NCBI RefSeq assembly: GCF_000265385.1
Contig: NC_018013.1
Coordinates: 2,755,001-2,819,000 of the forward strand
Source: Aequorivita sublithincola DSM 14238
Lineage (GTDB): Bacteria; Bacteroidota; Bacteroidia; Flavobacteriales; Flavobacteriaceae
Direction: 5' to 3'
DNA: 64,000 nucleotides
Shown: positions 41,496-49,935 of the stretch, one piece after another
How positions within the stretch are numbered: position 1 is the first letter of the stretch
How the letters are laid out: each line of letters opens with the position of its first letter
Translations under genes and position numbers: made by a program
Notes under the pieces: generated by a model
What the model was told of the DNA's origin: nothing
The model's input: only the letters and a program-made list of their open reading frames with translations
The model's database searches: none

Positions 41496-43193
41496 TTATT
41501 CATTCGAGTACGCATCCGTATGCACATTCTTCACAGCCCGTCCACTAGGATCATTCATATTCTTAAAACTCTCATCCCAATCTAAAGCTACTTGACTACT
41601 GCAAGCTACGCTTGGCACACTTGGCACTGTTAAAGCCGCTGCATCACTTGGGAAATGGTCTTCAAAAATAGTTCTATAATAAAACTCTTCTTTGCTGGTA
41701 GGGGTTTGTATTGGAAAACGGTATTTTGCGTTCGCAATTTGGTCGTCCGTTACTTTTTTGTTTACCATTTCTTTTAAGGAATCAATCCAGCTGTAGCCCA
41801 CGCCATCGCTAAATTGTTCTTTTTGTCGCCACGCTACTTCTGCTGGCAGCATATCTCCAAAAGCTTCGCGAAGCACCCATTTTTCCATTGCTTGTTTGTC
41901 TTGTGGCGCTTTTTGTCCGGCTAGAATCATTTTATCTTTTGGGTTAAGACGCATGGCTACATCCATAAATTCTTTATCTAAGAAAGGAACACGGCCTTCA
42001 ATCCCCCAAGAAGCTAAGGACTTGTTGGCGCGAAGACAATCGTACATATGTAGTTTGTCTAATTTACGTACGTTTTCTTCGTGAAAATCTTTTGCTGAAG
42101 GTGCTTTATGGAAATATAAATAACCGCCAAAAATTTCGTCGGCTCCTTCGCCTGAAAGCACCATTTTTATACCCATTGCCTTAATGGCACGCGCCAATAA
42201 AAACATTGGGGTAGAAGCGCGAATGGTAGTAATATCATAAGTTTCAACGTGATAAATAACATCCTGTAGCGCATCCAATCCTTCTTGAACTGTAAAATTA
42301 ACTTCGTGGTGCACCGTTCCCAAATGATCTGCAACTTTTCGAGCTGCCGCCAAATCTGGCGAGCCGTCCAAACCTACAGCAAACGAATGTAATCGTGGAT
42401 ACCAAGCGCCTTCGGTATCACCAGATTCTACACGTTTATCCACATATTTTTTGGCTAGGGCAGAGGTGATGGAAGAATCCAATCCACCTGAAAGTAGTAC
42501 GCCATAAGGTACATCGCTCATTAATTGTCTTTTTACCGCGGCGTCTAATGCTTCGCGTAAATCTTCAATGCTGGTTTCATTTTCTTTAACGGCATCAAAT
42601 TCCATCCAGTCGCGGGTCCACCATATTTTTAGTTTGCCGTCGCTGCTGTGTAAATAATGTCCAGGAGGAAAAAGTTCAATTTTGGTACAGTATCCTTCCA
42701 AAGCCTTTAATTCGCTGGCAACATAAAACGTTCCGTCTTTATCCCAACCCATATAAAGTGGAATAATCCCCATATGGTCGCGGGCGATTAGGTATTCGTT
42801 TTTTTCGGCGTCGTATAATGCAAATCCGAAGATTCCGTTAAGCTCGTCCAAAAACGAGGCTCCTTTTTCTTTGTAAAGAGCTAAAATAACTTCGCAATCG
42901 CTTTTTGTTTGAAAGTTATATTTCCCTTCAAATTGCTTCCGAAGTTCCATATGATTGTAGATTTCGCCATTGGCAGCCAAAACCAGCTTTTTATCTTCAG
43001 AAAACAAAGGTTGTTTCCCAGAAGTAGGATCAACAATTGCGAGACGTTCGTGCGCCATAATAGCCTTCTTATTGCTGAAGATACCACTCCAATCTGGGCC
43101 GCGGTGTCTTAGGCATTTTGCCATGGTTAATAATTGTGGCCTTAGTTCTTCTGAGGGCCTTTTAAGATCGAATGCACATACAATTCCACACAT
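41496..43193 (-). CDS. asnB: Asparagine synthetase B, glutamine-hydrolysing
   Basis: A 565-residue enzyme that makes asparagine from aspartate, ATP and glutamine. The N-terminal glutaminase domain begins with MCGIVCAF, so Cys2 becomes the nucleophile, and RHRGPDWSG and NGEIYNH follow. The synthetase domain has the ATP loop LLSGGLDSSI, LSGEGADEIFGGY and WGIEGRVPFLD. Full length. Between its start and the upstream region lie a 20-bp palindrome, an intrinsic terminator and a leader peptide with five Asn codons, so expression is probably set by asparagine supply through attenuation. Confidence 0.97.
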   Translation of the reverse strand: MCGIVCAFDLKRPSEELRPQLLTMAKCLRHRGPDWSGIFSNKKAIMAHERLAIVDPTSGKQPLFSEDKKLVLAANGEIYNHMELRKQFEGKYNFQTKSDCEVILALYKEKGASFLDELNGIFGFALYDAEKNEYLIARDHMGIIPLYMGWDKDGTFYVASELKALEGYCTKIELFPPGHYLHSSDGKLKIWWTRDWMEFDAVKENETSIEDLREALDAAVKRQLMSDVPYGVLLSGGLDSSITSALAKKYVDKRVESGDTEGAWYPRLHSFAVGLDGSPDLAAARKVADHLGTVHHEVNFTVQEGLDALQDVIYHVETYDITTIRASTPMFLLARAIKAMGIKMVLSGEGADEIFGGYLYFHKAPSAKDFHEENVRKLDKLHMYDCLRANKSLASWGIEGRVPFLDKEFMDVAMRLNPKDKMILAGQKAPQDKQAMEKWVLREAFGDMLPAEVAWRQKEQFSDGVGYSWIDSLKEMVNKKVTDDQIANAKYRFPIQTPTSKEEFYYRTIFEDHFPSDAAALTVPSVPSVACSSQVALDWDESFKNMNDPSGRAVKNVHTDAYSNE

Positions 43194-43213
43194 AGTTTTG
43201 GTTATTTGGGTAG

Positions 43214-43233
43214 GGGTGACTCGCGAGTCACCC
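43214..43233. repeat. Perfect 20-bp palindrome in asnB leader
   Basis: GGGTGACTCG followed by CGAGTCACCC, with no loop bases. It lies 20 bases before the asnB ATG, between the attenuator and the start codon. It could be an intergenic repeat, an operator or an RNA hairpin that affects initiation. Confidence 0.7.
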
Positions 43234-43280
43234 GTACAGCGTTAATTTTTATGTCAATTATTCTTGCTAAGGGGATAAAT

Positions 43281-43313
43281 AAAAAAGCCCGTCAGGCAAA
43301 AAACCTGACGGGC
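43281..43313 (-). terminator. Attenuator terminator in asnB leader
   Basis: Read on the minus strand, GCCCGTCAGG (43313-43304) pairs perfectly with CCTGACGGGC (43296-43287) over a seven-base loop, followed by TTTTTTATTT. It lies 22 bases after the leader-peptide stop and 88 bases before asnB, so it must be bypassed for asnB to be transcribed. Confidence 0.85.
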
Positions 43314-43335
43314 GTTATATCGCGACAAGTTTCTG

Positions 43336-43380
43336 TTACGGCAGCTGGTTATTATTATTATTTAAACCGATGAAAGACAT
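43336..43380 (-). CDS. Asn-rich attenuator leader peptide
   Basis: A 14-codon reading frame on the minus strand: ATG, then MSFIGLNNNNNQLP, then TAA. Residues 7-11 are five asparagines in a row (AAT four times, AAC once). It ends 22 bases before a strong intrinsic terminator in front of the asparagine synthetase gene. This is the classic layout for ribosome-mediated attenuation: when charged tRNA-Asn is scarce the ribosome would stall on these codons and let transcription continue. No competing antiterminator stem is obvious to me. The product itself would be discarded. Confidence 0.75.
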   Translation of the reverse strand: MSFIGLNNNNNQLP

Positions 43381-43652
43381 AAACTTGTTTTTTTCTTATT
43401 TGAATTGCTAATGTAGTATAAATATCATTTTAAATCCAAATATTCTTTGTGTTTTATTCAAAATTAGGGGGAAATGCCCCTTTGAACCTAACAGAATTAT
43501 TTCGAGGTATGAAGCAATCTAAGCTGTTAAGTTTAAGCTTTATCTAAACTTTTATAGTCACTTGAATTTCTAAAAATTTTAAAGTGCTTCTGTAATAAAT
43601 TAGCATCATGACTGTTCTTTTCAGATTTATACCTTTCCACCAAAACTCTACC

Positions 43653-43660
43653 TATCTTTG
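43653..43660 (+). promoter_or_regulatory. TATCTTTG -7 box for helicase operon
   Basis: Perfect TAnnTTTG match 14 bases before the first helicase ATG. No clear TTG -33 element at the right distance. Confidence 0.5.
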
Positions 43661-43674
43661 CCGAAAATAATTTT

Positions 43675-45027
43675 ATGCCCAATACCTTTTCCGCTTTAGG
43701 AATCAATTCTCAGTTACAACAAAGTTTAGCCGAACTAAACATTACTGTACCCACAGACATTCAACAAAAAACAATTCCGATCATCCTTACGCAAACCAAG
43801 GATGTTGTGGCTTTGGCAAAAACAGGAAGCGGAAAAACGGCTGCTTTTGGATTGCCACTGGTACAACTTATAGATCCAAAGAACACCAATATAAAGGCGA
43901 TTATCTTGGCGCCAACGCGGGAATTGGGACAACAAATACACGTAAATCTAGTTTCTTTTACTTCCAATAGCCCTGAAATTTGTATCGCTTCACTTTGCGG
44001 CGGGATTCCTATAAAACCGCAGATAGAACGTTTAAAAAACACCACTCATATTGTAGTGGCAACTCCAGGGCGTTTGGTGGATTTAATAAATCGCAACGCC
44101 ATAGACCTTAAAAATGTTGCCTATTTAATTCTAGACGAAGCAGATGAAATGGTAACCGCTCTTAAAACCGATTTAGACAGTATTATTGCTGAAATTCCAA
44201 AAGGAAGAAGAACACTTTTATTTACGGCTACTATGCCAGGAACCATAAAACAATTGGTTCAAAACTATATGAGCAAGCACGTGCTGCACATAGAAGCCGA
44301 TATGGAAACGATGGGTCATCAAGGCATAGATCATCAATTTATGGTGGTTGAACCTATTGAAAAGTTGGAGGTATTGCTTCACTTTTTAAGTTCTAAGGAA
44401 GGAGAACGGGGAATTATTTTCTGTAAAACAAAAGCTGCCGTTAATAAATTAGCAAAGAATCTGGCTATAAATAAATTTTCTTCTGGTGCCATTCACGGAA
44501 GTCTTACGCAGCCCATTCGCGACCGAGTGATGGGACAGTTTAGAGATGGACATATTGATATATTAGTCGCCACAGACCTTGCGGCGCGTGGTTTGGACGT
44601 AAAAGAGATCAGTTATGTAATTAATTATCACTTGCCAGACACTTATGAAACCTATGTTCACCGAAGCGGTAGAACGGCTAGGGCAGGAGCGGCTGGGCTT
44701 TCGGTAACTATACTTCAACAAGAAGAAGTTTTTGAAATTCCTGAGTTTGAAGAAGAATTGGGAATCGTTTTTACTGAAACGAAAAAACCATCTGCTCAAA
44801 GTACAGAGGAAAACAATACTTTATTGTGGGCGAAGAAAATCTTTAAAACCAAGCCCAATCGTACCATTTCAGAAGAATTTAAGGACAAGATAAGTACGGT
44901 ATTCCATCATTTAACCAAAGAAGAGTTGGTAGACAAAATACTCGCACATCAATTGGCACAAACTGCTGTTGCTGCGCCAAAAGCTGAAACAGAGTCAAAA
45001 CCAACTAAGAAAAAGAAGAAAAAATAA
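43675..45027 (+). CDS. DEAD-box RNA helicase
   Basis: A 450-residue ATP-dependent RNA helicase. Motifs in order: Q motif near DIQQKTIP, motif I AKTGSGKT, Ia APTRELGQQ, Ib ATPGRLVDL, II LDEADEM (DEAD), III TAT in LLFTATMPG (usual SAT), IV IIFCKTK, V LVATDLAARGLDV, VI HRSGRTARAG. A Lys-rich tail ends KPTKKKKKK, typical of RNA contact. The stop codon overlaps the next helicase start by one base (TAATG), so both are translated together. Confidence 0.95.
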   Translation: MPNTFSALGINSQLQQSLAELNITVPTDIQQKTIPIILTQTKDVVALAKTGSGKTAAFGLPLVQLIDPKNTNIKAIILAPTRELGQQIHVNLVSFTSNSPEICIASLCGGIPIKPQIERLKNTTHIVVATPGRLVDLINRNAIDLKNVAYLILDEADEMVTALKTDLDSIIAEIPKGRRTLLFTATMPGTIKQLVQNYMSKHVLHIEADMETMGHQGIDHQFMVVEPIEKLEVLLHFLSSKEGERGIIFCKTKAAVNKLAKNLAINKFSSGAIHGSLTQPIRDRVMGQFRDGHIDILVATDLAARGLDVKEISYVINYHLPDTYETYVHRSGRTARAGAAGLSVTILQQEEVFEIPEFEEELGIVFTETKKPSAQSTEENNTLLWAKKIFKTKPNRTISEEFKDKISTVFHHLTKEELVDKILAHQLAQTAVAAPKAETESKPTKKKKKK

Positions 45028-46340
45028 TGGCAAACGAAATAAAAGGACAACAGGATATTTTGTCGAAACTTAATATTTCCGCATTAAACCCAATGCAAGT
45101 TGAAGCCATTGCTGTGATTGAAAAGACAGCGAATACTATTCTACTTTCACCAACGGGAACAGGTAAGACTTTGGCTTTTCTATTACCTATTCTTAAAAAT
45201 TTAGATGCTGAAAATCCAGAAGTACAAGCTTTGATAGTAGTTCCCACAAGGGAGCTCGCCATTCAGATTGAACAAGTGGTTCGCGATATGGGTTCTGGTT
45301 TTAAAGTGAACGCCGTATATGGGGGAAGAGCCAAAAGCAAGGATAAAATAGAACTGAAGCACACACCGGCTATTTTGATAGGAACGCCAGGAAGGATTTT
45401 AGATCATTTTGATGATGATCGATTTTCAAAAACGAGCATCCACACTTTAGTTTTAGATGAATATGACAAGTCTTTAGAGATAGGTTTTGAAGGTGAAATG
45501 AGTGAAATATTTAATGCATTGCCTACTGTAAGTAAGCGTATATTAACATCTGCCACACAAGGAGTTGAGATTCCTAGGTTTGTAAAATTGGACAAGCCGA
45601 AAGTTCTGGATTATTTATCAGATACTATAGATCCAAAACTCGCTATCAAAACGATAATTTCTCCTGATAAAAATAAGCTTTCAACTTTACTGAAACTTCT
45701 TCAATATCTAGGAAACCAGCCTGGAATTATCTTTTGTAACTTTAGAGATAGTATTGAAATGGTGAGCGATTTCTTATATGATAAAAATATGAGTCATACT
45801 TGTTTTTCAGGCGGAATGGAGCAGAAAGACAGGGAACGAGCACTTATAAAGTTCAGAAATGGAACTAGCCAGATATTGGTTTCCACAGATCTTGCGGCTA
45901 GGGGAATAGATATTCCTGAATTAAAGTTCATTATTCATTATGAACTGCCACATACTTCTGTAGAGTTTACCCACAGAAATGGAAGAACGGCGCGGGTTAA
46001 CGAAAAAGGAACTGCTTATGTGCTGAAATGGCAAAATCAACTTTTACCAGAGTTTATTGAAAAAACAGAGCCTTTTGAAGTTCCAAAAGCTGCAACCCAA
46101 GTTGGAGAATTATGGGAAACACTGTTTATTTCAGGTGGAAGAAAAGATAAAATCTCCAAAGGTGATATTGCAGGACTGTTTATAAAGCAAGGAAATATTA
46201 CGAATGAACAATTGGGCGCCATTGAATTGAAACAAGATTGCGCGTTTGTTGCTGTGCCGTTAGCGCTTGCAGATCAATTGGTGAGCAAGCTCAACAACAG
46301 TCGTCTTAAAAAGAAGAAGGTGCGGATTTATATTCTTTAA
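45027..46340 (+). CDS. DEAD-box-like RNA helicase with DEYD motif
   Basis: A 437-residue helicase of the same superfamily. Motif I SPTGTGKT, Ia VPTRELAIQ, Ib GTPGRILDHF. Motif II reads VLDEYDKSLE, so DEYD in place of DEAD. Motif III is SAT in ILTSATQG, V is LVSTDLAARGIDI, VI is HRNGRTARV. The C-terminal about 80 residues hold a small domain (SKGDIAGLFIKQGNITNEQLG) like the RNA-binding domain of DbpA. Coupled directly to the upstream helicase. Confidence 0.93.
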   Translation: MANEIKGQQDILSKLNISALNPMQVEAIAVIEKTANTILLSPTGTGKTLAFLLPILKNLDAENPEVQALIVVPTRELAIQIEQVVRDMGSGFKVNAVYGGRAKSKDKIELKHTPAILIGTPGRILDHFDDDRFSKTSIHTLVLDEYDKSLEIGFEGEMSEIFNALPTVSKRILTSATQGVEIPRFVKLDKPKVLDYLSDTIDPKLAIKTIISPDKNKLSTLLKLLQYLGNQPGIIFCNFRDSIEMVSDFLYDKNMSHTCFSGGMEQKDRERALIKFRNGTSQILVSTDLAARGIDIPELKFIIHYELPHTSVEFTHRNGRTARVNEKGTAYVLKWQNQLLPEFIEKTEPFEVPKAATQVGELWETLFISGGRKDKISKGDIAGLFIKQGNITNEQLGAIELKQDCAFVAVPLALADQLVSKLNNSRLKKKKVRIYIL

Positions 46341-46397
46341 TGTAGGTTATTTTTCAATAATAAAACGTACTTTCGCGACCGCAAAAATAGCACCCGT

Positions 46398-46850
46398 ATG
46401 AAACGCATTACTGAATACAAAAAACTTTTTGGAGTTGAAAAAGAAATAGAATTAAAAGCCTTAAAAACCAGTTACCGCAATTTGGTAAAGGAATGGCATC
46501 CAGACAAGTTTCAGGATGGAGATGCGTTACAAGAGGAAGCCGAAGTGAACAGCCGAAGAATTATTGACGGCTACCATTTTCTAGTAAGCATTGCGCCAGA
46601 AACCAAAGCTGCAAACCTAGAAGAATACACAGAAACCATAACAAACTCTGGTATTGCCGATTTTCAACATAAAGGAATGCTTTTGGAAATCACCTATTTA
46701 GATGGCTTTACTTACGAGTACTTTGGAGTTACAAGGCAAATATATATTAAAATGGTAAATAGCGATAAACTAAACCGTTTTGCAAAACGCAGCATCTATC
46801 CAAACTATCTTTACAGAAAATCTAAGCGCACATTAGAATACGCTGAATAG
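46398..46850 (+). CDS. J-domain protein fused to KTSC domain
   Basis: A 150-residue protein. Residues 1-70 form a J domain with the HPD motif in WHPDKFQDGD that would stimulate DnaK ATPase. Residues 92-145 match the KTSC domain (LLEITYLDGFTYEYFGVTRQIY, ending KSIYPNYLYRK-like), known from RNA-linked proteins. No Gly/Phe or zinc-finger region, so it is not DnaJ itself. It is 57 bases downstream of two RNA helicases on the same strand, suggesting a link to RNA or ribosome work. Confidence 0.87.
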   Translation: MKRITEYKKLFGVEKEIELKALKTSYRNLVKEWHPDKFQDGDALQEEAEVNSRRIIDGYHFLVSIAPETKAANLEEYTETITNSGIADFQHKGMLLEITYLDGFTYEYFGVTRQIYIKMVNSDKLNRFAKRSIYPNYLYRKSKRTLEYAE

Positions 46851-46876
46851 AGTATTTTTCTTTCTTAACATCATGT

Positions 46877-46922
46877 AAACTGGGCATTTTTATAGTTATT
46901 CTATAAATTGCTCAGTTTTTTT
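46877..46922 (+). terminator. Terminator after the helicase/J-domain operon
   Basis: A long stem: AAACTGGGCA (46877-46886) with TGCTCAGTTT (46909-46918), continuing inside as TTTATAG with CTATAAA around a TTATT loop, then a T-run. Confidence 0.8.
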
Positions 46923-46988
46923 ATTGATCAAATCTTCTTTAGAATAGATTATCAACAACGGCTTTCTTTTTTCTTCACTGGCTAACTC

Positions 46989-47151
46989 TGAACTCATCTT
47001 GACTTTTTATTTTACCTACGAATTTTACATAGTGCATCCTAATTTTGTCTTTTTTGACTTCTGTAGCTATGGCTATGCAACTAAAAAAAGCCTTCATTAG
47101 GGCACAAAAGCCGAAATTCTCGGTTCCAAACAAAAAGTCAAGATGAGTTCA
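46989..47151. mobile_element. MITE-like element with 20-bp terminal inverted repeats
   Basis: TGAACTCATCTTGACTTTTT at 46989-47008 is the exact reverse complement of 47132-47151. The whole unit is 163 bp, non-coding, and lies between the terminator and the DUF2461 gene. No flanking target duplication is visible. It could be a small non-autonomous transposon or a long hairpin; the class is not established. Confidence 0.45.
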
Positions 47152-47180
47152 CTTATATTTACTTTTCAAAAAAGTAAACT

Positions 47181-47861
47181 ATGAATCCTACTATTCCCAA
47201 ACCTGCTTTCGATTTCCTTTTAAAACTTAAGAAGAACAACAACCGAGAGTGGATGCAGGAGCATAAAAAAGAGTATTTGGCAAATGAAAAGGCTTTAAAA
47301 GAGTTTTACGCAGCTGTTGAAAAAGACTTGAATGTAACCGACGAAATAGCTAAAACCAAAATATTTAGAATAAACCGAGACATTCGTTTCAGCAATGACA
47401 AAACGCCGTATAATGTTCATAGAAGCTCTAGTTTCAGTAGAGCAGGAGCGAACCGACGGGGCGGTTACTACTTGCGTTTGGAATCTGGAAACAGCTATAT
47501 GGCTGGAGGTTTTTTTGATCCAAACCCAGTAGATTTGCTTCGTATTCGTAAGGAGTTTGAAATGGACAGCTCTGAAATTCGTGAGATATTAGCTCAGAAA
47601 GATTTCAAAAAAGCCTTCGGGAATTTTAATCAAGAGCGCTCATTAAAAACGGCTCCTAAAGGTTTCAGCAAAGAGGCAGAAAACATAGACTTAATCAGAC
47701 TGAAAAGCTATTTTGTGAATCATCATTTTACGGACAAGGAAGTCTTCGCTAATGATTTTAAGGACAACTTGATTCATCATTATAAACTGCTTCGTCCATT
47801 CTATAACTATATGAGTGATGTTTTGACCACAGATTTGAATGGTGTATTCCTTCTAGAATAG
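47181..47861 (+). CDS. DUF2461 domain protein
   Basis: A 226-residue cytosolic protein of the DUF2461 family (TIGR02453). Family pattern: FLLKLKKNNNREWMQEHKKEY, RINRDIRFSNDKTPYNVHRSS, GGYYLRLESGNSYMAGGFFDP and LKSYFVNHHFTD. No activity established. It stands alone downstream of an inverted-repeat element and is closed by a two-way terminator. Confidence 0.9.
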   Translation: MNPTIPKPAFDFLLKLKKNNNREWMQEHKKEYLANEKALKEFYAAVEKDLNVTDEIAKTKIFRINRDIRFSNDKTPYNVHRSSSFSRAGANRRGGYYLRLESGNSYMAGGFFDPNPVDLLRIRKEFEMDSSEIREILAQKDFKKAFGNFNQERSLKTAPKGFSKEAENIDLIRLKSYFVNHHFTDKEVFANDFKDNLIHHYKLLRPFYNYMSDVLTTDLNGVFLLE

Positions 47862-47883
47862 GTGCTTCAAAAATATTGAAAAA

Positions 47884-47913
47884 AAAAGAGCTTTCCGTTT
47901 GGAAAGCTCTTTT
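47884..47913. terminator. Bidirectional terminator between DUF2461 and OmpA genes
   Basis: AAAAGAGCTTTCC (47884-47896), loop GTTT, GGAAAGCTCTTTT (47901-47913). It serves both convergent genes. Confidence 0.88.
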
Positions 47914-47939
47914 GGTTTATTGTTTATGCTATAAACTTT

Positions 47940-49214
47940 CTATTGCAACTTGAAAGTTACTCTACGTACCAACTGTCTTGCTGGAGAAGAAGATTTGTCT
48001 ACGCTAGTGTCTTCGCCACCACCTTTAAACGTTAATCTGCTTTCAGATACACCTGAAGCTACTAAAATATCATACACTTGTTTTGCTCTTTTTTCAGAAA
48101 GCGTTTGGTTGTATGCAGGATTTCCAAGTTCGTCAGCATAACCAATTAAGTCAGCTTTGGCAGAAGGATTCTGATTCATATACTTTATTAAGTAATTGAT
48201 AGCTTCCAATGAATACGTTTCCGGCTTAACGCTATTAAACTGAAAATAAACATTTACATAGCCCTCATTCAATAATTCTTTAACTAAAGTTCCTCCACCT
48301 TCAACATTAATATTGTCACCAACTTTCATATAACGTTTGTCAAGAGATGATTCAATTTCATCAGGAATACCATTTTTGTTTGTGTCAACAGCAATACCTT
48401 TAGTATTTACAGCTACACCAGACATAGTATTTGGTTCTCTGTCTAGATAGTCAGGAACTCCGTCTTGATCAGTATCAATAAGATCAGTTTCGATTTTTGA
48501 AACGCGTTCTTCAAGTTCAGACACATCATCATTGTTTTTCTTAGAATACCAATCAGCGTGTTTTTCAGCACCTCCTAAATAAATGCTAATACCAATAGAT
48601 CCATTTACCATAAATCCATCAACACCTCTTTGAGGATTGTATTGTGTTCCATCCCAAGATTTACTTTGTCTAACATGCCCAATAGCTGAAACGTCTGCAA
48701 AAAGAGCTACACTATTAGTTAATTTCACTTGTGGTGTAATACCTCCCATAATATGAACCATATCATCATTATCGGTCAAAGCATTGGGAGAATCAAACTT
48801 CATATAAGAATATCCTGCACCACCATGAACTAATAACCCAAGGCTATTCGTCCAATCGCTAAAATCAAGTATGCTTGTTAAGTTTAAAACACCTTCAAGA
48901 CTACCCCTGTAGTAACTTGTTTTAAAATCAAGACTTGCGTCGTCGCTTTCAATATTATTGTAGCCCAATCCAAGACGAACACCAAATTTTTCATTGAACA
49001 TGTAACGAACACCTAGTGCTCCTTGTCCAAAACTTGGAGTGTTTACGTAATAACCAGGAGCAAATACTCTTGTAGGTTTATGAACACCTCCAGAAAGTTC
49101 AATAGACCAATGGTCATATTCAGTACTGTTATCAGTTTCTGGGGAAGTAGTTGTCTCCTGAGCTAAGAGTATTCCACCGGCAAGCATAAAAATTGAAAAT
49201 ATTAATTTCGTCAT
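47940..49214 (-). CDS. OmpA-family outer membrane protein
   Basis: A 424-residue protein. Signal peptide (residues 1-18, LAGGILLAQ), an N-terminal eight-stranded-type beta-barrel region (about 30-215), a short coiled segment (LEERVSKIETDLID), a thrombospondin-3-like acidic stretch (DTDQDGVPDYLDREPNT) and a C-terminal OmpA peptidoglycan-binding domain (about 310-424: VYFQFNSVKPETYSL, YADELGNPAYNQTLSEKRAKQV). It ties the outer membrane to peptidoglycan. Single gene. Confidence 0.93.
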   Translation of the reverse strand: MTKLIFSIFMLAGGILLAQETTTSPETDNSTEYDHWSIELSGGVHKPTRVFAPGYYVNTPSFGQGALGVRYMFNEKFGVRLGLGYNNIESDDASLDFKTSYYRGSLEGVLNLTSILDFSDWTNSLGLLVHGGAGYSYMKFDSPNALTDNDDMVHIMGGITPQVKLTNSVALFADVSAIGHVRQSKSWDGTQYNPQRGVDGFMVNGSIGISIYLGGAEKHADWYSKKNNDDVSELEERVSKIETDLIDTDQDGVPDYLDREPNTMSGVAVNTKGIAVDTNKNGIPDEIESSLDKRYMKVGDNINVEGGGTLVKELLNEGYVNVYFQFNSVKPETYSLEAINYLIKYMNQNPSAKADLIGYADELGNPAYNQTLSEKRAKQVYDILVASGVSESRLTFKGGGEDTSVDKSSSPARQLVRRVTFKLQ

Positions 49215-49330
49215 AGTTTATTTGTTTTTAATCGATAAAATCGGCTGCAAATATCACCAGACTAATGTTACTGTACAAACTTATAATGTAATTAACAAAA
49301 CTTTTATAAAGCGTAATTTTTAATGGGTTG

Positions 49331-49747
49331 CTAACGAGCAACTAACAAATTAGCATTTTCAAAATATAATAAATTATCCTTAATTCTTTCCTTCACAATG
49401 TCCATCATTCGCTTGTTTAAGGCCGAAGAATTCTTAATATAGAGCTCAAATTCGTCCAAAGTAAACTGCCCAATGATAATTCCTTTTAATGAATTTCGAA
49501 ATTTCATATCCTTGTGCACGGCGTTTTCAATATAATCCAATTTCTTTTCGGTATTTAAGTCGTAAAACACATCTTTATGTTTCGAAATATAGTTTTTGAA
49601 AACTGCTAACAATAAATTATGCTGAAGCTTCACCACAGGACGCAATGTTTTGTTTTGAAAGTATTCATCTGAAGACATACTGTCGGTGATTTTTGCGGAA
49701 GGTATTTCAGGTCTCAATCTAAGCAATACATTATCTCGAATATCCAT
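49331..49747 (-). CDS. Conserved Bacteroidota hypothetical protein
   Basis: A 138-residue cytosolic, mainly helical protein. Recognisable stretches are VLLRLRPEIPSAKI, NKTLRPVVKLQHNLLL, KKLDYIENAV, KFRNSLKGIIIGQFT and NSSALNKRMMDIV. I recall this pattern as conserved in Flavobacteria, where it is at times labelled 'glyoxalase'. No metal-binding His/Glu set of glyoxalases is apparent, so I do not use that name. Function unknown. Confidence 0.75.
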   Translation of the reverse strand: MDIRDNVLLRLRPEIPSAKITDSMSSDEYFQNKTLRPVVKLQHNLLLAVFKNYISKHKDVFYDLNTEKKLDYIENAVHKDMKFRNSLKGIIIGQFTLDEFELYIKNSSALNKRMMDIVKERIKDNLLYFENANLLVAR

Positions 49748-49845
49748 AATTTCGTTTTTTTTAAAATTATATAATAATTGAAGGTTTATTTAAACCCTTG
49801 CAATTAGTTATAAACGTTCTTTTCAACAATGAGAAAGAATGTTGT

Positions 49846-49853
49846 TATCTTTG
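49846..49853 (+). promoter_or_regulatory. TATCTTTG -7 box upstream of NAD(P)HX repair gene
   Basis: Perfect TAnnTTTG match, 82 bases before the ATG at 49936, leaving a leader that contains part of a dispersed repeat. Confidence 0.45.
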
Positions 49854-49935
49854 GAAAAACTCTTTGCTCTGTGTGGCTTTGTGGGTATTAAAACTACAGA
49901 GACACTGAGGGTACAGCGAAAAATAAAGCTATCCT

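Noticed and set aside
49331..49747. Glyoxalase
   Set aside because: No glyoxalase metal-ligand pattern is visible; the label seems to come from an annotation habit for this family.
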